Shown: positions 21,764 through 34,400 of the stretch, piece after piece
How the letters are laid out: each line of letters begins with the position of its first letter
Numbering within the stretch: position 1 is the first letter of the stretch
NCBI GenBank assembly: GCA_027487435.1
Contig: JAIYDP010000337.1
Location: 22,462 to 86,461 of the forward strand
Source of the DNA: Verrucomicrobiaceae bacterium
GTDB taxonomy: Bacteria; Verrucomicrobiota; Verrucomicrobiia; Verrucomicrobiales; Akkermansiaceae
DNA length: 64,000 bases
Reading direction: 5' to 3'
Translations under genes and position numbers: made by a program
Notes under the pieces: model-generated
What the model saw: only the letters and a program-made list of their open reading frames with translations
The model's database searches: none
Told to the model about the DNA's origin: nothing

Positions 21764-23637
21764 CTAGCCAACAGGAGAAGGCAACATGGGATCAGCGAGC
21801 ATGGACGAGAGCGCTCGAATAGCGCGATCTGACAGAATGGACCAACAACTTTTACTTCACAGCAGGCGAGTCGGTTTATACTCCAGGTCAGAGCTGACCG
21901 CAACATAGCCCTATGCAACGTCACTTCAAGAGGGGGAATAGCTACGTCATTGATCACAAACGAGGGGTTGACCAACACGACGCCATCCACGACGGGGATG
22001 ACGACTCCAGGTGCGAGGAGTTTGTTGATGAAAGGTACCATGAAAGAGGACACAACTTCGTTCAGGACGACGTTGAGCTGCACCTCGTCGACGGGGCCAA
22101 TGTAACTCTTCTGCAGGCGTTGGAAACGGAGGCAGACAGCTGTCACGGAGATCGTGAAATTCGCGCCACCAGACGTGATGGTTGGAATGATCTTTGAGTT
22201 CGTCACGGAGATCTGAAGCTTGAGGGGGAAAGAGGTAAGGGCATGAACTGTCGCTGCACCATACGCATCAGCTTTGAGAGCGATCGCCTCAGTTACAGCG
22301 CCCCCATCGAGAACGACGGAGATGTTGAGCTCGCAGAGGGCCTTCATGCTCATGCCTGCAGCAGCTCAGAGGTGCCATTGCACCGACAAACCACTCGATG
22401 CGGAGATGGAGACAACTGGGAGTGTGACGGCTGCGCCGTCCAAAACAATTAAGCGGTCTGGGTACTTCTGATATAGCTCTGGCAGCACATCTGAGAGAAG
22501 TCAGCTCTCGCTGACCAGACTGACGCAGACCCTGCATCGCTGTCGTATTAAGACGCACTGTGAAGTTGGACGGCAGGTCCTTATCTTCCAACTTGCCAAA
22601 AAGCTTGCCGGCGTTGAAGTACACGAACGACGCGCTGTTGAACGTGTAATCCGACACAAAAACTTCCATCATCCGTCCGCTTACCCCATCAGGCATCACA
22701 GGTGCAGAAATGGGGTCCTCTGAGTGCGCGTTGATGTGGTACACTTCGCCGTCGTGTGAAGTCACAATGCGCGAAGTGGTTACCAAGGGGTTGCCGATGA
22801 GAGCGAATTGAAGTTCTGCCGTGTGGTCGATGGCCTCGTCCATTTGGACGGTCGCGAGGTACGCATTGACCGTGGACGCAACGTTATCGCGTACTGCGCC
22901 AGCAAGCGACTGACGGATGGAGCTTTTGATATCACCGGCGAAGGAGTTCACGAAAAGGTTGTAGAGCCACGAGGCCCCCCCATGGAGATGTACATCTTTG
23001 AAACGAGTCAGCTGGGAGCAAGAGGAGTCGACACGTACCGACGTGACCAACTTGGACGTCAACGTTTGCAATTGCAATGCTTGCGCGTTGGTTGACAGCG
23101 TAAAGCGAGGCAGAAAAGGCGATGGATACCCCAGACACGTCAAGGTCAGCACTGCCGGAGTCGCTTGCTGCCCAAGTCTTGTAGTGCCAATGCATGTTGA
23201 CCTTAGCCGAAACTCCTGTCGCGGCAATCTGTAATCCCACTCCCGAGAGAATCTGAGCAGAGACAGGGCCGAGGGAAAGGCTAACAGCGCGGATGCTGGT
23301 AAGATCGTACTGGATCTTGCCAATTGGTGTCGCTGAAAGGTTGGCGCATACTCGTAAGAAACACTTACAGGTGCTCCCGGATATATCAGGACAAGGGAAA
23401 CTACGAAATTAAACGGAATCACATCAAAACCAGTGGTCTCTGTTGATCAGGAAACCGTACCTTTGGAGCTTGGGTAAAATAATTTGAACTGCCGTGTCCT
23501 TGATCTTGTTTACAGCGTCCTATGAACGTTAAAACATCCATGTGCTCAGTTACTTGCGTCAGGGAAATTTTGAGCCCAGGGTTCCGAGCAAAACAGGACA
23601 CTAGGCAAAGCCCAACCAAAAGGAAAACAATCTTCAT
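21764..23637 (-). CDS. BPI/LBP/PLUNC-family lipid-binding protein
   Basis: A secreted protein of the bactericidal/permeability-increasing family, whose two barrel domains bind lipids or lipopolysaccharide. It starts with a signal peptide (MKIVFLLVGLCLVSCFARNP), and the mature end N-P-G-L-K-I-S-L-T-Q matches the N-P-G-x-x-x-x-I-x-Q start of BPI proteins. The N-domain has the amphipathic helix region FVNSFAGDIKSSIRQSLAGA. The C-domain has VVLNEVVSSFMVPFINKLLA, GVVIPVVDGVVLVNPSF and AIPPLEVTL, fitting the BPI C-terminal groove helices and final strands. There are several short introns. The 3' end is uncertain: the stop at 21764-21766 assumes a last intron ending near 21855. It diverges from the cadherin-like gene, with 41 bp between the starts. 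Confidence 0.75.
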
Positions 23638-23678
23638 TTTTAACAATTAACGATATCAACTTTAGAGTAATATCAAAC

Positions 23679-26600
23679 ATGACGGCGGCTCTTCGCGTGC
23701 TTGTTTTCCTTGCTCTTGCAAATGCAGTACATTGTCAAGGCAGATCATACAGTGTCCGTTCATCTCATGCGCCAGTGTGCGGGAATTCTCGAAGAGAGGG
23801 CGGAGAGGCTTGCGACGACGGCAACACTGCCAACGGCGATGGCTGCACCTCAAGTTGCACAGTTGAGGCGTTTTACTCTTGTGCTGGAGGATCCAGCACT
23901 CAACCTGACTTTTGTGCAGGTTTGTTCTTTGAAATTGTCGCATCTGACGTCGCAGTGATTCCGCTCAACCCTCTCCTCAATGGCCCATCCTCGATCACCC
24001 CGACCGAAGACTCACTTTTCAGTCTCGGCATTCTGTTCATGAGCCACAATGGAGGAAGCCTTGCCAGCCCGATTTCAGTGAATTGGACTGGCCCTCCTGT
24101 CCAAGTCTACGCCCGCTTTGCCGTCCGGCACGGCACCCTCTCCCTCTCGTCTGGCCACCTCCGCTGCACCCAAATCACCGTTGACTACCAGCCCTCGGTG
24201 TCAGCTGCCAAGTCCATCGCTCTCATCGGCGAAATTCGAAACCTCAACTGCTACATCCGCTCGCTGCAGTACCTCAGCCCCCCGTTTTTTGACAGCGCTC
24301 GAATTGATGTCATTTTTGGCTCGCCAGAAGTTCTTTCTGTCGAAGCGTCCCCAGACTCTGACAGGACCATTGTCCGCACCACAACCATTGCTGTCACGGT
24401 GGACAGCCTCAATACGCCAGGGACTCTCAGCCTTGGCGCATCAACGGACGTGTCGCAGGCGGCGCTTTGGGGGCCCTACTATGTCCTTGAGGGGGGCACG
24501 CTGACCATTGACAACTCGAACTTCACGGACCCTGATGTGTTTCAGCAGCATCTCAACTTCTCCATCTCCCACACCTGCAGTGGCTCGCTCCTGACCTCCC
24601 TCACCTGTGCGGGCACCTTTGCGTCAGCGTCTGGGACTGGCTCCGCTGGCAACGTGTCGGCAAGCACCCTCTCCGCCTTTTCCATCACCTTCAGAGTCTC
24701 GGGCTCCGTTGTCTCATCTGCAATTGCACTCACGGGCAACTACACTGTCGCTGTTGTGGCTGGTGGAGCCGTCGTTGAGACCGGCGACGTCAGATTTGTT
24801 GTTTCGAATTCGACAGGCGCTACTGTATTTCCACTCACGGGCATCCTCGGCGCCGCCAGTGGCGTCGTGCAGGGATTTGACTGGGCCGTCGCCACTCCCA
24901 TTGGCGCTGGCGGGACGTTCAACAACGCCACAAACACTTTGACAATATCCGCGTCGAATGCAGTTGCGTTCTACCCCCATTTTCAAATCACTGCACGCAG
25001 CTCCATGGGCGTGGTCGACATTCCCTTCGCAGCGGCAAATGCGCTCACGTATGACCCATCATCGACCCCATCATTCAAAAACGTGACTGTGCCGTCACAT
25101 CTTGTGAACTCGGTGCTTCGGAGGGTTACCCTCTCTCTAGCTGGCCTTGATTTCAACACGCAGGCCCCATCCCCCCCCCTTTTCCTCAACATCTCTCTCA
25201 CCGATGTCGGCGTAACCCGCCCAAATGTCGTCGCGCGCGGTGTCTCTGTCGTAGTTGTGGCTGTCAACGACGCCCCCACACTCTCAGTCGTTGCGCCCGC
25301 CAATGCGACGGAAGATGTCAACTTCCCCCTCCCCCCCTTCAATCTTCTCGACATCGATGCCGATGAAGTCATCACGTCGACAGCTGCATCTTGGTTATCG
25401 AGCCCGTCCTTTGCAGGTGTTGTCAACCGCATGACCACAACCATTTCAGCGACCCTTGGGACCATCGCTATGAATGTCACAGCGCGCATGAATGTGACGT
25501 CCGTCCAACCCCCCCAGCCCGTCGTGAGGGGTGGCGTGGTTCGCTTCACATCCATCAACTTCACAGCGCCCCTCAACGAGACTGCGCTGACGTTGCGCGG
25601 CCTTGTGTACAAGGGCTTCCCTTTCTTCAACATGTTCTACAATCCACCTCCCTCCGAAGGAGGCGTCGATTGGTGCGCCGTTGCTTCTGCGACGGCGATT
25701 CTGTCGGGCGCTGTGAACGCAACTCCGTCTGTTATCTCAGTCACTGTCTCGTAATTTTCGGTTGGGGAAGCCGCTCTGACTCGCGCAGAGACAACGGCAA
25801 CTCCGACGGCCGAGCAGCCCGCAACGTCCTCTCCGCATCGGCCGTTGCGTCGTTTTTCATTCTACCTGTTCCCAACCCCCTGCAACTGTTCCAAAACGGA
25901 ACCCTCCCCCCTCCACAGCTTAGTGAAGGTGAAAAATTTGGATTTCGGAACCAAACGAGGTTTTTCATCGCCTCCTCCGACGGAGTGGGACCTGCATTTC
26001 TCACCCAAACGCTTGCGGTTCTTTTGAGTGCGTCCTACGGCTCCCTTGCGACGTCCGCTGACCCGGATGTGCTCTATTTGGTCCGCACATCAATGCACAC
26101 TCTAAAAGCAGCAGACGGACTCTGGCACAATCTCCCGCGACCTTGTGATTGCCGCCAACGTGTGCTCCATCCACAGGTTCAAACTCGAGCTCGCTTTTGA
26201 TTCCGTTAGGCTGCTTCGAGACGTCGAGTACGCCCCTGCGCCGTTTTTCAACACTTTTTACGGCCTCAACGAGTCTGTCCGTGTCGCTCTTATCAACCTT
26301 GACGACATCCTTCCCCGAACTGCGCTCAGCGCCGTGCGAGCAAATTTCACTCGGCGTGCGGAGCTGGAGGCTGCTGCGAAAACGCGTGCGTCAGCGTCGA
26401 ACGCTTACACGGTGATCTTTTGTCGCTGTTGTCACTTTGTTGATTTGTGCCAGGTTCGGGACGTGATTGTCTTGCCGGTCAATAACAAACCCTCCATTCA
26501 AACGGGGCGACTGTCGTTTACGACGTCAAGTTTGACGTTGGACATCACTGCAGGTCATTTTGCACACAATCATTAGTTGATGCAAACAGCGGATTTATTT

Positions 26601-27179
26601 GTGAGAGATATCGACGCTTACGAGTCACGCTACTTTCAAGCTCCCCCCTCAAAGGCTGGCCTTCTGAAAGCATTCAAGTGTCAGACTCGACTCACTCCGC
26701 AGGTTGACATCAGCACTGACGCAGGAAACGTTTGGTACTTCCAGGGGGGAGATCCAGGCGACTTTCCACCGCCCACCGCCGGCAAAGTGTCTCCCTCGAC
26801 GTCATTTTTGGCGGCTGTGGAGAGAGTTCAAACTGGCTCGCTTCGGTACTACCCGCCATGCGGCAATGCGACAGCAACGATCAGATTCACCGTGGACGAT
26901 CTCGGCAACAGCGGTGAAGGTGGCCCGCAGAATGCAAGCGTACGACTCACGGTCGTGAGTACGCTCCCCGAGTGCCCAGGGATGTTTTCGATGGCGTCTT
27001 CTCAAGGAATGAAAGATGGGGAAAAGTTGGCCCTCGGTGTTTGCGTTGGTATCGCCGGGGTTGCCGCCATCGCTGGCGTCGTGCATTTGCTGATGAAGAT
27101 TTCAAAAGGCAGGAAAATGCAGGCCCCAAAGTACGTCCAACGGCACAGCGAGCCCATCCGAGAGGAGTTGAATTTGTGA
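23679..27179 (+). CDS. Large type I surface protein with DUF4215-type Cys motif and cadherin-like repeats
   Basis: It begins with a signal peptide (MTAALRVLVFLALANAVHC). Residues about 34-65 form a DUF4215-type motif: C-G-N, then GEACDDGNTANGDGCTSSC. A long Thr/Ser/Val-rich ectodomain with many N-x-S/T sites follows, including the cadherin-like/tandem repeat signature VNDAPTLSVVAP, then ATEDVNFPLPPF and DIDADE. Near the C-terminus are a membrane helix (LALGVCVGIAGVAAIAGVVH) and a basic tail ending REELNL. The first 2.07 kb are one exon; an intron near 25753-25790 joins TVS to DNGNSDGRAARN, and further short introns occur before 26580. This architecture suggests an adhesion or surface-coat protein. 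Confidence 0.82.
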
Positions 27180-27190
27180 ATGCGGGTTAT

Positions 27191-30100
27191 ATGTACAGAA
27201 TTCAAGTTTCATCCGTCCACACCGTCGAGGTGCTGCCCTCCGGTGGCGCTGGTGTGACACAAGTGCAGTGCTGCGCACCGGCTTGAACGCAGCCCCGACG
27301 TGGTGCGTTGGGTCGCAGAGGGAGAATGCAAACACTCCTCAGCCCCCCCCCACTTTGAGCATACCAACTTTTGCTCCGCCGCTGGCAAGAACCAAATGTT
27401 TTACCAGAGGGTGGCGTTGGACGTCAGCGCATGTGGACCCCTATGCTCGTGTAATACATCAATATTTGATGGTCACTTTGACTTGACGTTGACTTGCAAG
27501 AGAATTTTTCGTTTGGAGATGACCACTGGTACGGCCGTGCATTGCCGTCGTTGTGTGTGGTTTTGGCTTATGTCTCCCATCACTTTCGACGCACCCTCAA
27601 TGAAACCGCGCCTCACACCGCAGGACTGTACATTTGGACCGTGACAAGGCCGGGAGCTTCGCAAGCAGAATCGACCCTTGACTCAAAGTTTCTTGGCGAG
27701 CCGCTTGATGTCTCATGTTCTCCAATCGTGTCCGTGTCGTTTGGGAAAAGACACGCCGTAATTTTGTTGGGTACGTGGCCGTAGCAGAGAGTGTTGCGTT
27801 CTCACCCCCTTGCAGCGTCGGGCATAATGATGATCTGGGGAGAGGGCCAATACGGCCAGCTCGGAATTGCGCGCAAGTTCAAAGAGTTTGTACCTCATCC
27901 GAGGACTGTTACCTTCTTCAAGGCGAAGGTGATCATTGCCATCAGTTGCGGAGGGTTCCACACTGCGTGCATTACGTGTAAGACCCACTCCGCCCTTTTT
28001 CATTTCGGGTTCGTGTCAGGCGTCATCTCACTCTCTAGATGACAAGGATTTGTACACTTGGGGGCTGGGCTCATCTGGACAACTTGGGGTTTGACTTCCT
28101 CAAACGTTTTCGTGGTGTCATACCCGCAGTTGAACACGGACGACACTCTGTACGAGCCGTCGCTGGTTCGAAGTTTGCAGGGGCAGGCGGTGCAGGTTGC
28201 TTGCGGCTGGGATCACACAGCCATACTCAAGAGTGCCCAACAAAATGTTCCGGACTGACCGCTTCAGCTGGTGGCATCCTCTACACATGCGGAGGGTTTG
28301 AATCCGCTGCTTTTTTCTAATTGCTTCAGTGGGCAGCATGGCGTACTGGGTCACGGGGATACAAGCAACCAACGGCTTGCGAAACCTGTCATGTATTTCG
28401 TCGACAATGGCAGCCACGTGGTGCACATTGTGAGCGGTGCGCATCACATGCTAGCAGCTTGCAAATGTGGGTTGTGCACCTTTGGAGCTCAAGTCTCAGC
28501 TGGGAGTGGAGAGCACGAAGTTTACGCATGGGGTCTCAACGATTCTGGGCAACTCGGGCTGGGCGACAAAAACAAGCGGACCCTCCCATCCCTCCTTCAA
28601 ATCGACGTGCCCTCCAGCGAGCAAGAGGAAATCGCTTTGATAACATGCACATCCAAAAATAATGCGCTCCTGACTCGTTTGGCCAGATCTTGCGCAGCCT
28701 GACTCGATAGGCTCTGGCCTTGTATTTACATGGGGCCAAGGTGTTGATGGATGTGTTGGCTCAGGGCAAGCCGTCGACATGGACAGGCCGACGCAAGTAA
28801 CGGTTCTGAAATCGAAACAGATTCAAAGCATCGCACTGTCGCAGTCGTTTTGTCTTGCCCTTTCTTGTAGTCTCAACAACCATATGATGTCTTGACCTCC
28901 TCCAGCAAGTGGGCAAGTGTTCGGGTGGGGGACAGCTCTTAACCTTCCTTGCGACCTCGGCTTGCAAGGACGGCACTTTTCTCCTGTGGAAATCCCGTCC
29001 CTTACGAAGAAGAACGTCATCTCTATGTTCGGAGGGCACAATGCGTTTGCTTTGATGAGCAAGACCAATTCTCAAGTCATTTTCTCTCATTGATTTCTTC
29101 TTAATGCGAAAGGCTGTGGTGCGGTCGTCGCTCGGGCGCGTTGAGAAGGTCCCGGTCGAGCTTCGGGAGGAGGTGTCAACGATGCGGTACTCGTGCGTGT
29201 ACCACAAGCGCACCAACCTGTCTGGATTCATCCACTTTTTCAAGAATGAGGCGGTGTTCTATACGAAGATTTTTGGCTTTCAAGTTGTCAAACGCATTGA
29301 CTACTCAACCATTCGAAAAGCAGTTGCGAAACCGATATCATGATCTCACATGGCAGGACATTCTCCGCGATCAGACAAATGGCTCTGCGAAGCTTTCCAT
29401 CGTCAAGGTTATCACACTTCATTATTTCTCTTACTTTGAGGTTGTGGACCCCATGGCAGATTCTAGTGCCCACGAGTATTTAAAATCCGTCAATCTGAGC
29501 TTTCCCATCGCCTGGGCAGCCGAATTCGTCCTGGCAGAATTTTTCAGCCGCGCAGCCGCTCTGACGAATCCTCGACGCCCTTTCATGACGTCGAAGTCGT
29601 CTTCGTTCATTAGCGTTCCGATTACGACCAAAGCAACCCCGTCACTGCCAGTATCTAAGTCAGACTCCAGCCTCCTATCGAGAAATTCACCGAAATCTTT
29701 GTTTCGATCAGGAAGTTCGTCACCAAGTGGAATCCTCCATCGCGCCCCATCCCTCTCTTCGGAAGATTCGGCAGTATCTCAAGTGATAGAAACGGAGAAT
29801 CCCTTTGAGAAAGTTGGCGCTGTGTGCGACCCCATAGTAGAAGCCACTACACCCGAGGCAACTCCTGAGGGATCAAAGGAGTGGGTGTCAGGAGCTGCTG
29901 CGGCCGAGAGCACAGAGAAATCGGTTCCGCACTCGAAATTGTCGATGCCGCTGCCGATGCCTCTGGGCCCCGCGATGCATGCCCCTATCGCCCGACGAGC
30001 AGTGTCCCCAAAGGGGGAGAGGGTGTTTCCAGCCCCACCAATATCTTCAACGCCTGGCCCGTTAGCTTCTCTGTCGCTTCTCAAAGATGACTGGATGAAG

Positions 30101-31218
30101 ATTTTGTCAATGGGAAGGATGCAGAAATTTTCTTCGGGAGACATCATCATTCATGCGGGATCCAAGCAAGACAAAATCTATCAGATCGTTTTCGGCACTG
30201 TTGTCGCCTCTCGTGATGACGCTGGTTCCGGCAGGCTTCTTCGGCAGATGACAAGTGGAGAAACATTTGGGGAGCTTTCCTTCCTTATGGATGGTATTGG
30301 ATACCTCATTCAGCTTACTTGAACAGGAGTTGCGACTGCGACTATCACTGCCGTCGACATGGTCGAAGTGTACTGCATCGATCATGACGCTATCAACAGT
30401 CTGTTGTCGTCGGACCCGACATTAGCGGCGAAGCTATTCAGATACTTCGCGAAGTCATTGGCGCGTTGGATTTCGTCCATGAACTAACAAACAAAGTTGT
30501 AAGTACGATGTAAATGTTATGTTACTCCTTAATCGCCACTGCGATTCAGGGCTTGTAAGCCATCTGTCGTCAAGTGAAGCCATGCCTTCTGCTTCTCAAT
30601 AATGCAGAGGGCATCCCTTTTGAATGGCATGAGAAGCCGGTGCTTGCCCTTGTGAAATCCAAGATCTCTATCGACGTCTTTGCTACCATGGAGGCTCTCC
30701 AGGCGCCAGACACGGCGAGAAGATTTGCATTCTCTGCTCAGGTCAATTTTGGTACACTGTGCTGAATTACCAGTGCAAGCAGAGATTTGTGTTGTGTGAC
30801 TGCAACGACAGCCAAGTCTTTTCCAAGATGCAATCCTTTGCATTTAACAGGTCCGCTCTCACAAACCATCGTATGATTCATTAGATTCGGTTGCAGTGTT
30901 GCCCCTGTTCGTGGAACCGCTGGGATCGCTGGATTCATAATCGACGTTGTAAGAGATCAGGTTTTCGGACTCTAAATTCAGAAGATCTCAGAGGAGCGCA
31001 CCCCCAAAGCAGAGCTCTTTTTCTTCAAGTCTGTGCACAAGTCAAATGAAGTTGTTGAGGCTTTGAAGACCCTACCTTGTGTTTCAGATCCTGTTGCTAA
31101 ATGTCTTTTGAAGAATTACAAGAGTGCCCCCATGAATTTTGAATTCTCAACTCCGAAGGCATTAGGGGAATATCTCGTGCACAGATTGAAGATTTGGAGT
31201 CATTGGATTCACGTTTGA
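27191..31218 (+). CDS. Multidomain RCC1-GRAM-cyclic-nucleotide-binding protein
   Basis: Exons joined by about 30-nt introns encode RCC1-type propeller repeats (FSFGDDHWYGRALPSL, MIWGEGQYGQLGIA, LYTWGLGSSGQLG, VYAWGLNDSGQLGLGDKN, VFTWGQGVDGCVGSG, FGWGTALN). A GRAM domain follows (RYSCVYHKRTNLSGFIHFF, then YTKIFGFQVVKRIDYSTI), then a Ser/Pro-rich linker and a cyclic-nucleotide-binding domain (KFSSGDIIIHAGSKQDKIYQ, GETFGELSFLMDG). GRAM next to cNMP domains recalls the cGMP-binding Gbp proteins of Dictyostelium. The Arg normally present in the phosphate-binding cassette is absent (GVATATITA). The 3' part is unresolved: a TAA ends the cNBD frame at 30486, but clear exons continue to 31218 (IPFEWHEKPVLALVKS onward). 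The start at 27191 is provisional. Confidence 0.72.
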
Positions 31219-31401
31219 CAGACCGAGCAGATCAAATCTGGCGTCATTTTCACGATAAGGTTACGTTCCAGTAGGATTAGGAACAGTCAGAGAGCAAGCT
31301 ATGTAAACTCACAGTCGCCATGTCAATGTCAAATCAAATCAAAGTCAAATTTGACTACTCAAACGTTTGAGCTGCCATCGGTTGTGCATTGACTTGCTGC
31401 T

Positions 31402-34400
31402 ATGGCACCTCATCCACCTCCGATGATGATTGGAGCCACTGGGCGAGATATAGACACTTCTCGCGATAGTCCCTCACCGGAGCATTCTCTGCAACCCTCT
31501 GTTGCTTCCAATCCTTTGGCGGCCCAGTTGTTCATGCCTTCAATGATCTCACAACCACCTCGAAAGGTGTTGGTCGCGTCGGGCGGGCATTCAATTAAAC
31601 CAATTCATGACTCCCCGGGATTACGGAGATCCGTGGACGATTTTTCAAAAGCCACAGTGTATTCCGTGCCGAAGCGGAAGAAGGCGAACGACATCGTCGA
31701 AGAAGCGCGAACTTCAGTTTCTTCCAATCCAATTGCACGTATTCCGATCTCCTCTTCATTCGACGACTCTAAAGTACGGGCATCTTTGCCTGCTCGCCTC
31801 CCGGCTGGTCCCGTTGCCGCCAAGCTTCCTCCTGGAATTCCAGCGAGTCAAAGGCCTGCTAATCTTGATCCTGCTCTTCAAGAAAGAGAAGCTAGGAATC
31901 CTCTTCGAGTCCTCAACAAGTTGCGACAAAGCGCTGACAACACGGAGTTTGTTTATTTACGCCCATACAAGCTCGACGAGATGACCCCTCTCAATCCGTA
32001 TCATCTGGAAATCGTCCCCCACTCTGACGTCAGGTCCGACGACTTTTTCACGCTTAGCTCATTTGGTGTCACCCATTTCCAAAATGGCAAGCCAGATTTC
32101 ACCGAGCTTGAGCAGTGGAAGCGAGAACACTATCTCTTCAATGCGCTCATTAAGATCAATGTGTTCCGCAAGTATCGCCTCTGGAAGACCTTCAAGGTGT
32201 GGCGTGATCAAGTACGATACAACAAGATAAGCCATTGCAAGCGGCTGCTCGAGAAGAACCTGTTCACTCTGAACAGCACCTTCCAGCTAAGCCTCTTGCG
32301 GATTCGAGCTCTTTGTGCCGAAAATGCGAAGGCTCGTCTGTACAGCTTTGACCCCAAAACTCTTTACACCCTCGATGCGTTTGTTCACGCACAGATTGAG
32401 CAACGAAAGAGAGTGAGGTCTGGAATGTCGTCGTTTTGGTCCGACTCGATCGAGACAGTCAAGCGAGCGTGCATCGAGACCATGGAGTCCCTCGAGGAGC
32501 GCCTGTTCGGCTCTGGGCAATCTTCGAACGAGCTGAGCAACACAAGAAAGACCACGACGGGTGGGAACACGTCCCCAAGAGCGGGCAAGGATGCTTCGAC
32601 GGCATCAAACTTTAAATACACTGTCATGGCGTCGAAGCGAGTGGAGCATCGTCGTCTCTATCATTTCCTTCGCCTCGCTGACTACGTCATTTTTAACAGT
32701 TTGCATGTGCTCGTAATCGAATCTCTGAGCGAGTTATTGAGCAGGCTGCAGACGGCCTTGTCAACGACTGATCAAGCCCTCTTCCTCACGGAGATTCTTG
32801 TGGACCGCACTAATCTAGTGTTTGAACCTTCATGTGAGAGATTCGAATCGGAGCTGGAGCATATCGCTCATGGATTTATCGACACCGTGTCATCAAGTGT
32901 CAGGCTTCTCAATCATGACATATTGAAGCCGTACACAGAGCTCTATGATGCGGAAAGCGATGTAGGTGACCGTGAGTCAGGATCTCCAGTCACTGAGATC
33001 GTTATGTCTGACGACTTCTATCAGGCACTGCTGCACAAGCTCAAAGAGGTCATGTCCTCTACTTTTGTTTCAGCGGAGGCTTACAAGAATTCGTTCCTTC
33101 AGTTTAGAGACATTGTCGTGGAGAACTCAACATTGGACTTCGACGTCATCCGACAGCAAGCCGAAAATAATCAAATCCCGCTTGATAAGCTCCGAGATGA
33201 CATGGTTAGCTTTCGCCAGCAATCAGAGTCCATTGTGTCCCTCCCTGACTCAAAAGATGTTGGGGTGCTTCGTATCGACACAACCAAGCTGAAGGCTGTG
33301 TTTTCTCCATCGCCTGTTGAGTGTTTAGACGAGATGCAGACTCTCATTCCTGAGTTCGCTGCTAAGAAACAGAAGGCGCTACTGGAAGAAGTCAACGCTG
33401 CGAATGCAAAGCTTTCGAAGCCACCGGCCACTGTTGGAGATTTCGTCGATTTCCTCAGTTTCGTGGCGTCGGTGATTGAGCGCAAAGAAGAGCTGCAAAT
33501 TCAGTTTGAGGACATCACGAGCTTGTATTCGATGATGGAGGAGCAGCACGTGAAGATCCCTGAGCTTGACAAGGCGTCGTTCCAAATGCTTGTTCCCGAC
33601 TTCCAGCAGATGAAGACGAATCTCGACTTAGCCGAGGCTGCTCGTGAGGAGAACATTGCCAAATGGAATGCTCAATTGGAAGTTGAGATCAAGGAATTCA
33701 ATGAGAGGGTCAACAAGTTGAAAGTGCTATCGCAGGATGAGACGATTCTTACTGACACCGAGTTCATGGAGCCTGTGCTGCAGCTTGTCAGTGATCTGAA
33801 AGAGCAATGTCACGCTCTTGAACAGGAAGCAGCAGACGTTGCTTCCTACCAAGTTGTCTTCGGCGTCCTTGTCACCAAGTTTCCGGTGCTGGAAACGGTC
33901 GCCGGGGATATCGTATTGAAGTCCTCGATGTGGGAGAGTCAGCGCGATATTGGTGTTGTTTCACAGCAGTGGGCAGACTCCACCCTTGATCAATTGGATG
34001 TACCGGCGATGGAGGCCCAAGTTCAGAAGTGGTACAAGACAGCCATGAGGTGCGAGCGAGAACTCCCGATCAACAAAGTTTCGCCGAAGTTGAAGAGCAC
34101 TGTTCAAGTGTACAAGGACACTATACCAGTGTGTGCCGACCTCAAGAACAAGGCTCTGAAGCAAAGGCATTGGGACAAAATTGAAGCAGTTCTGGGCAAG
34201 AAAATAGACAGAGACCCGGATTCGCCTCCTCTCACCCTGCAAACCCTTCTGGATCTCAATGTTATGACGCACAAGGATTCGATCTCGCAGATCTCCACTG
34301 AGGCCACGCAAGAGCTTGCACTCGAGGAACTCCTCCAAAAGGTACAGGGAGTTTGGTCACAGGCTGAGCTTTCTCTTAATGGATTCAAGGAGCAGAAAGA

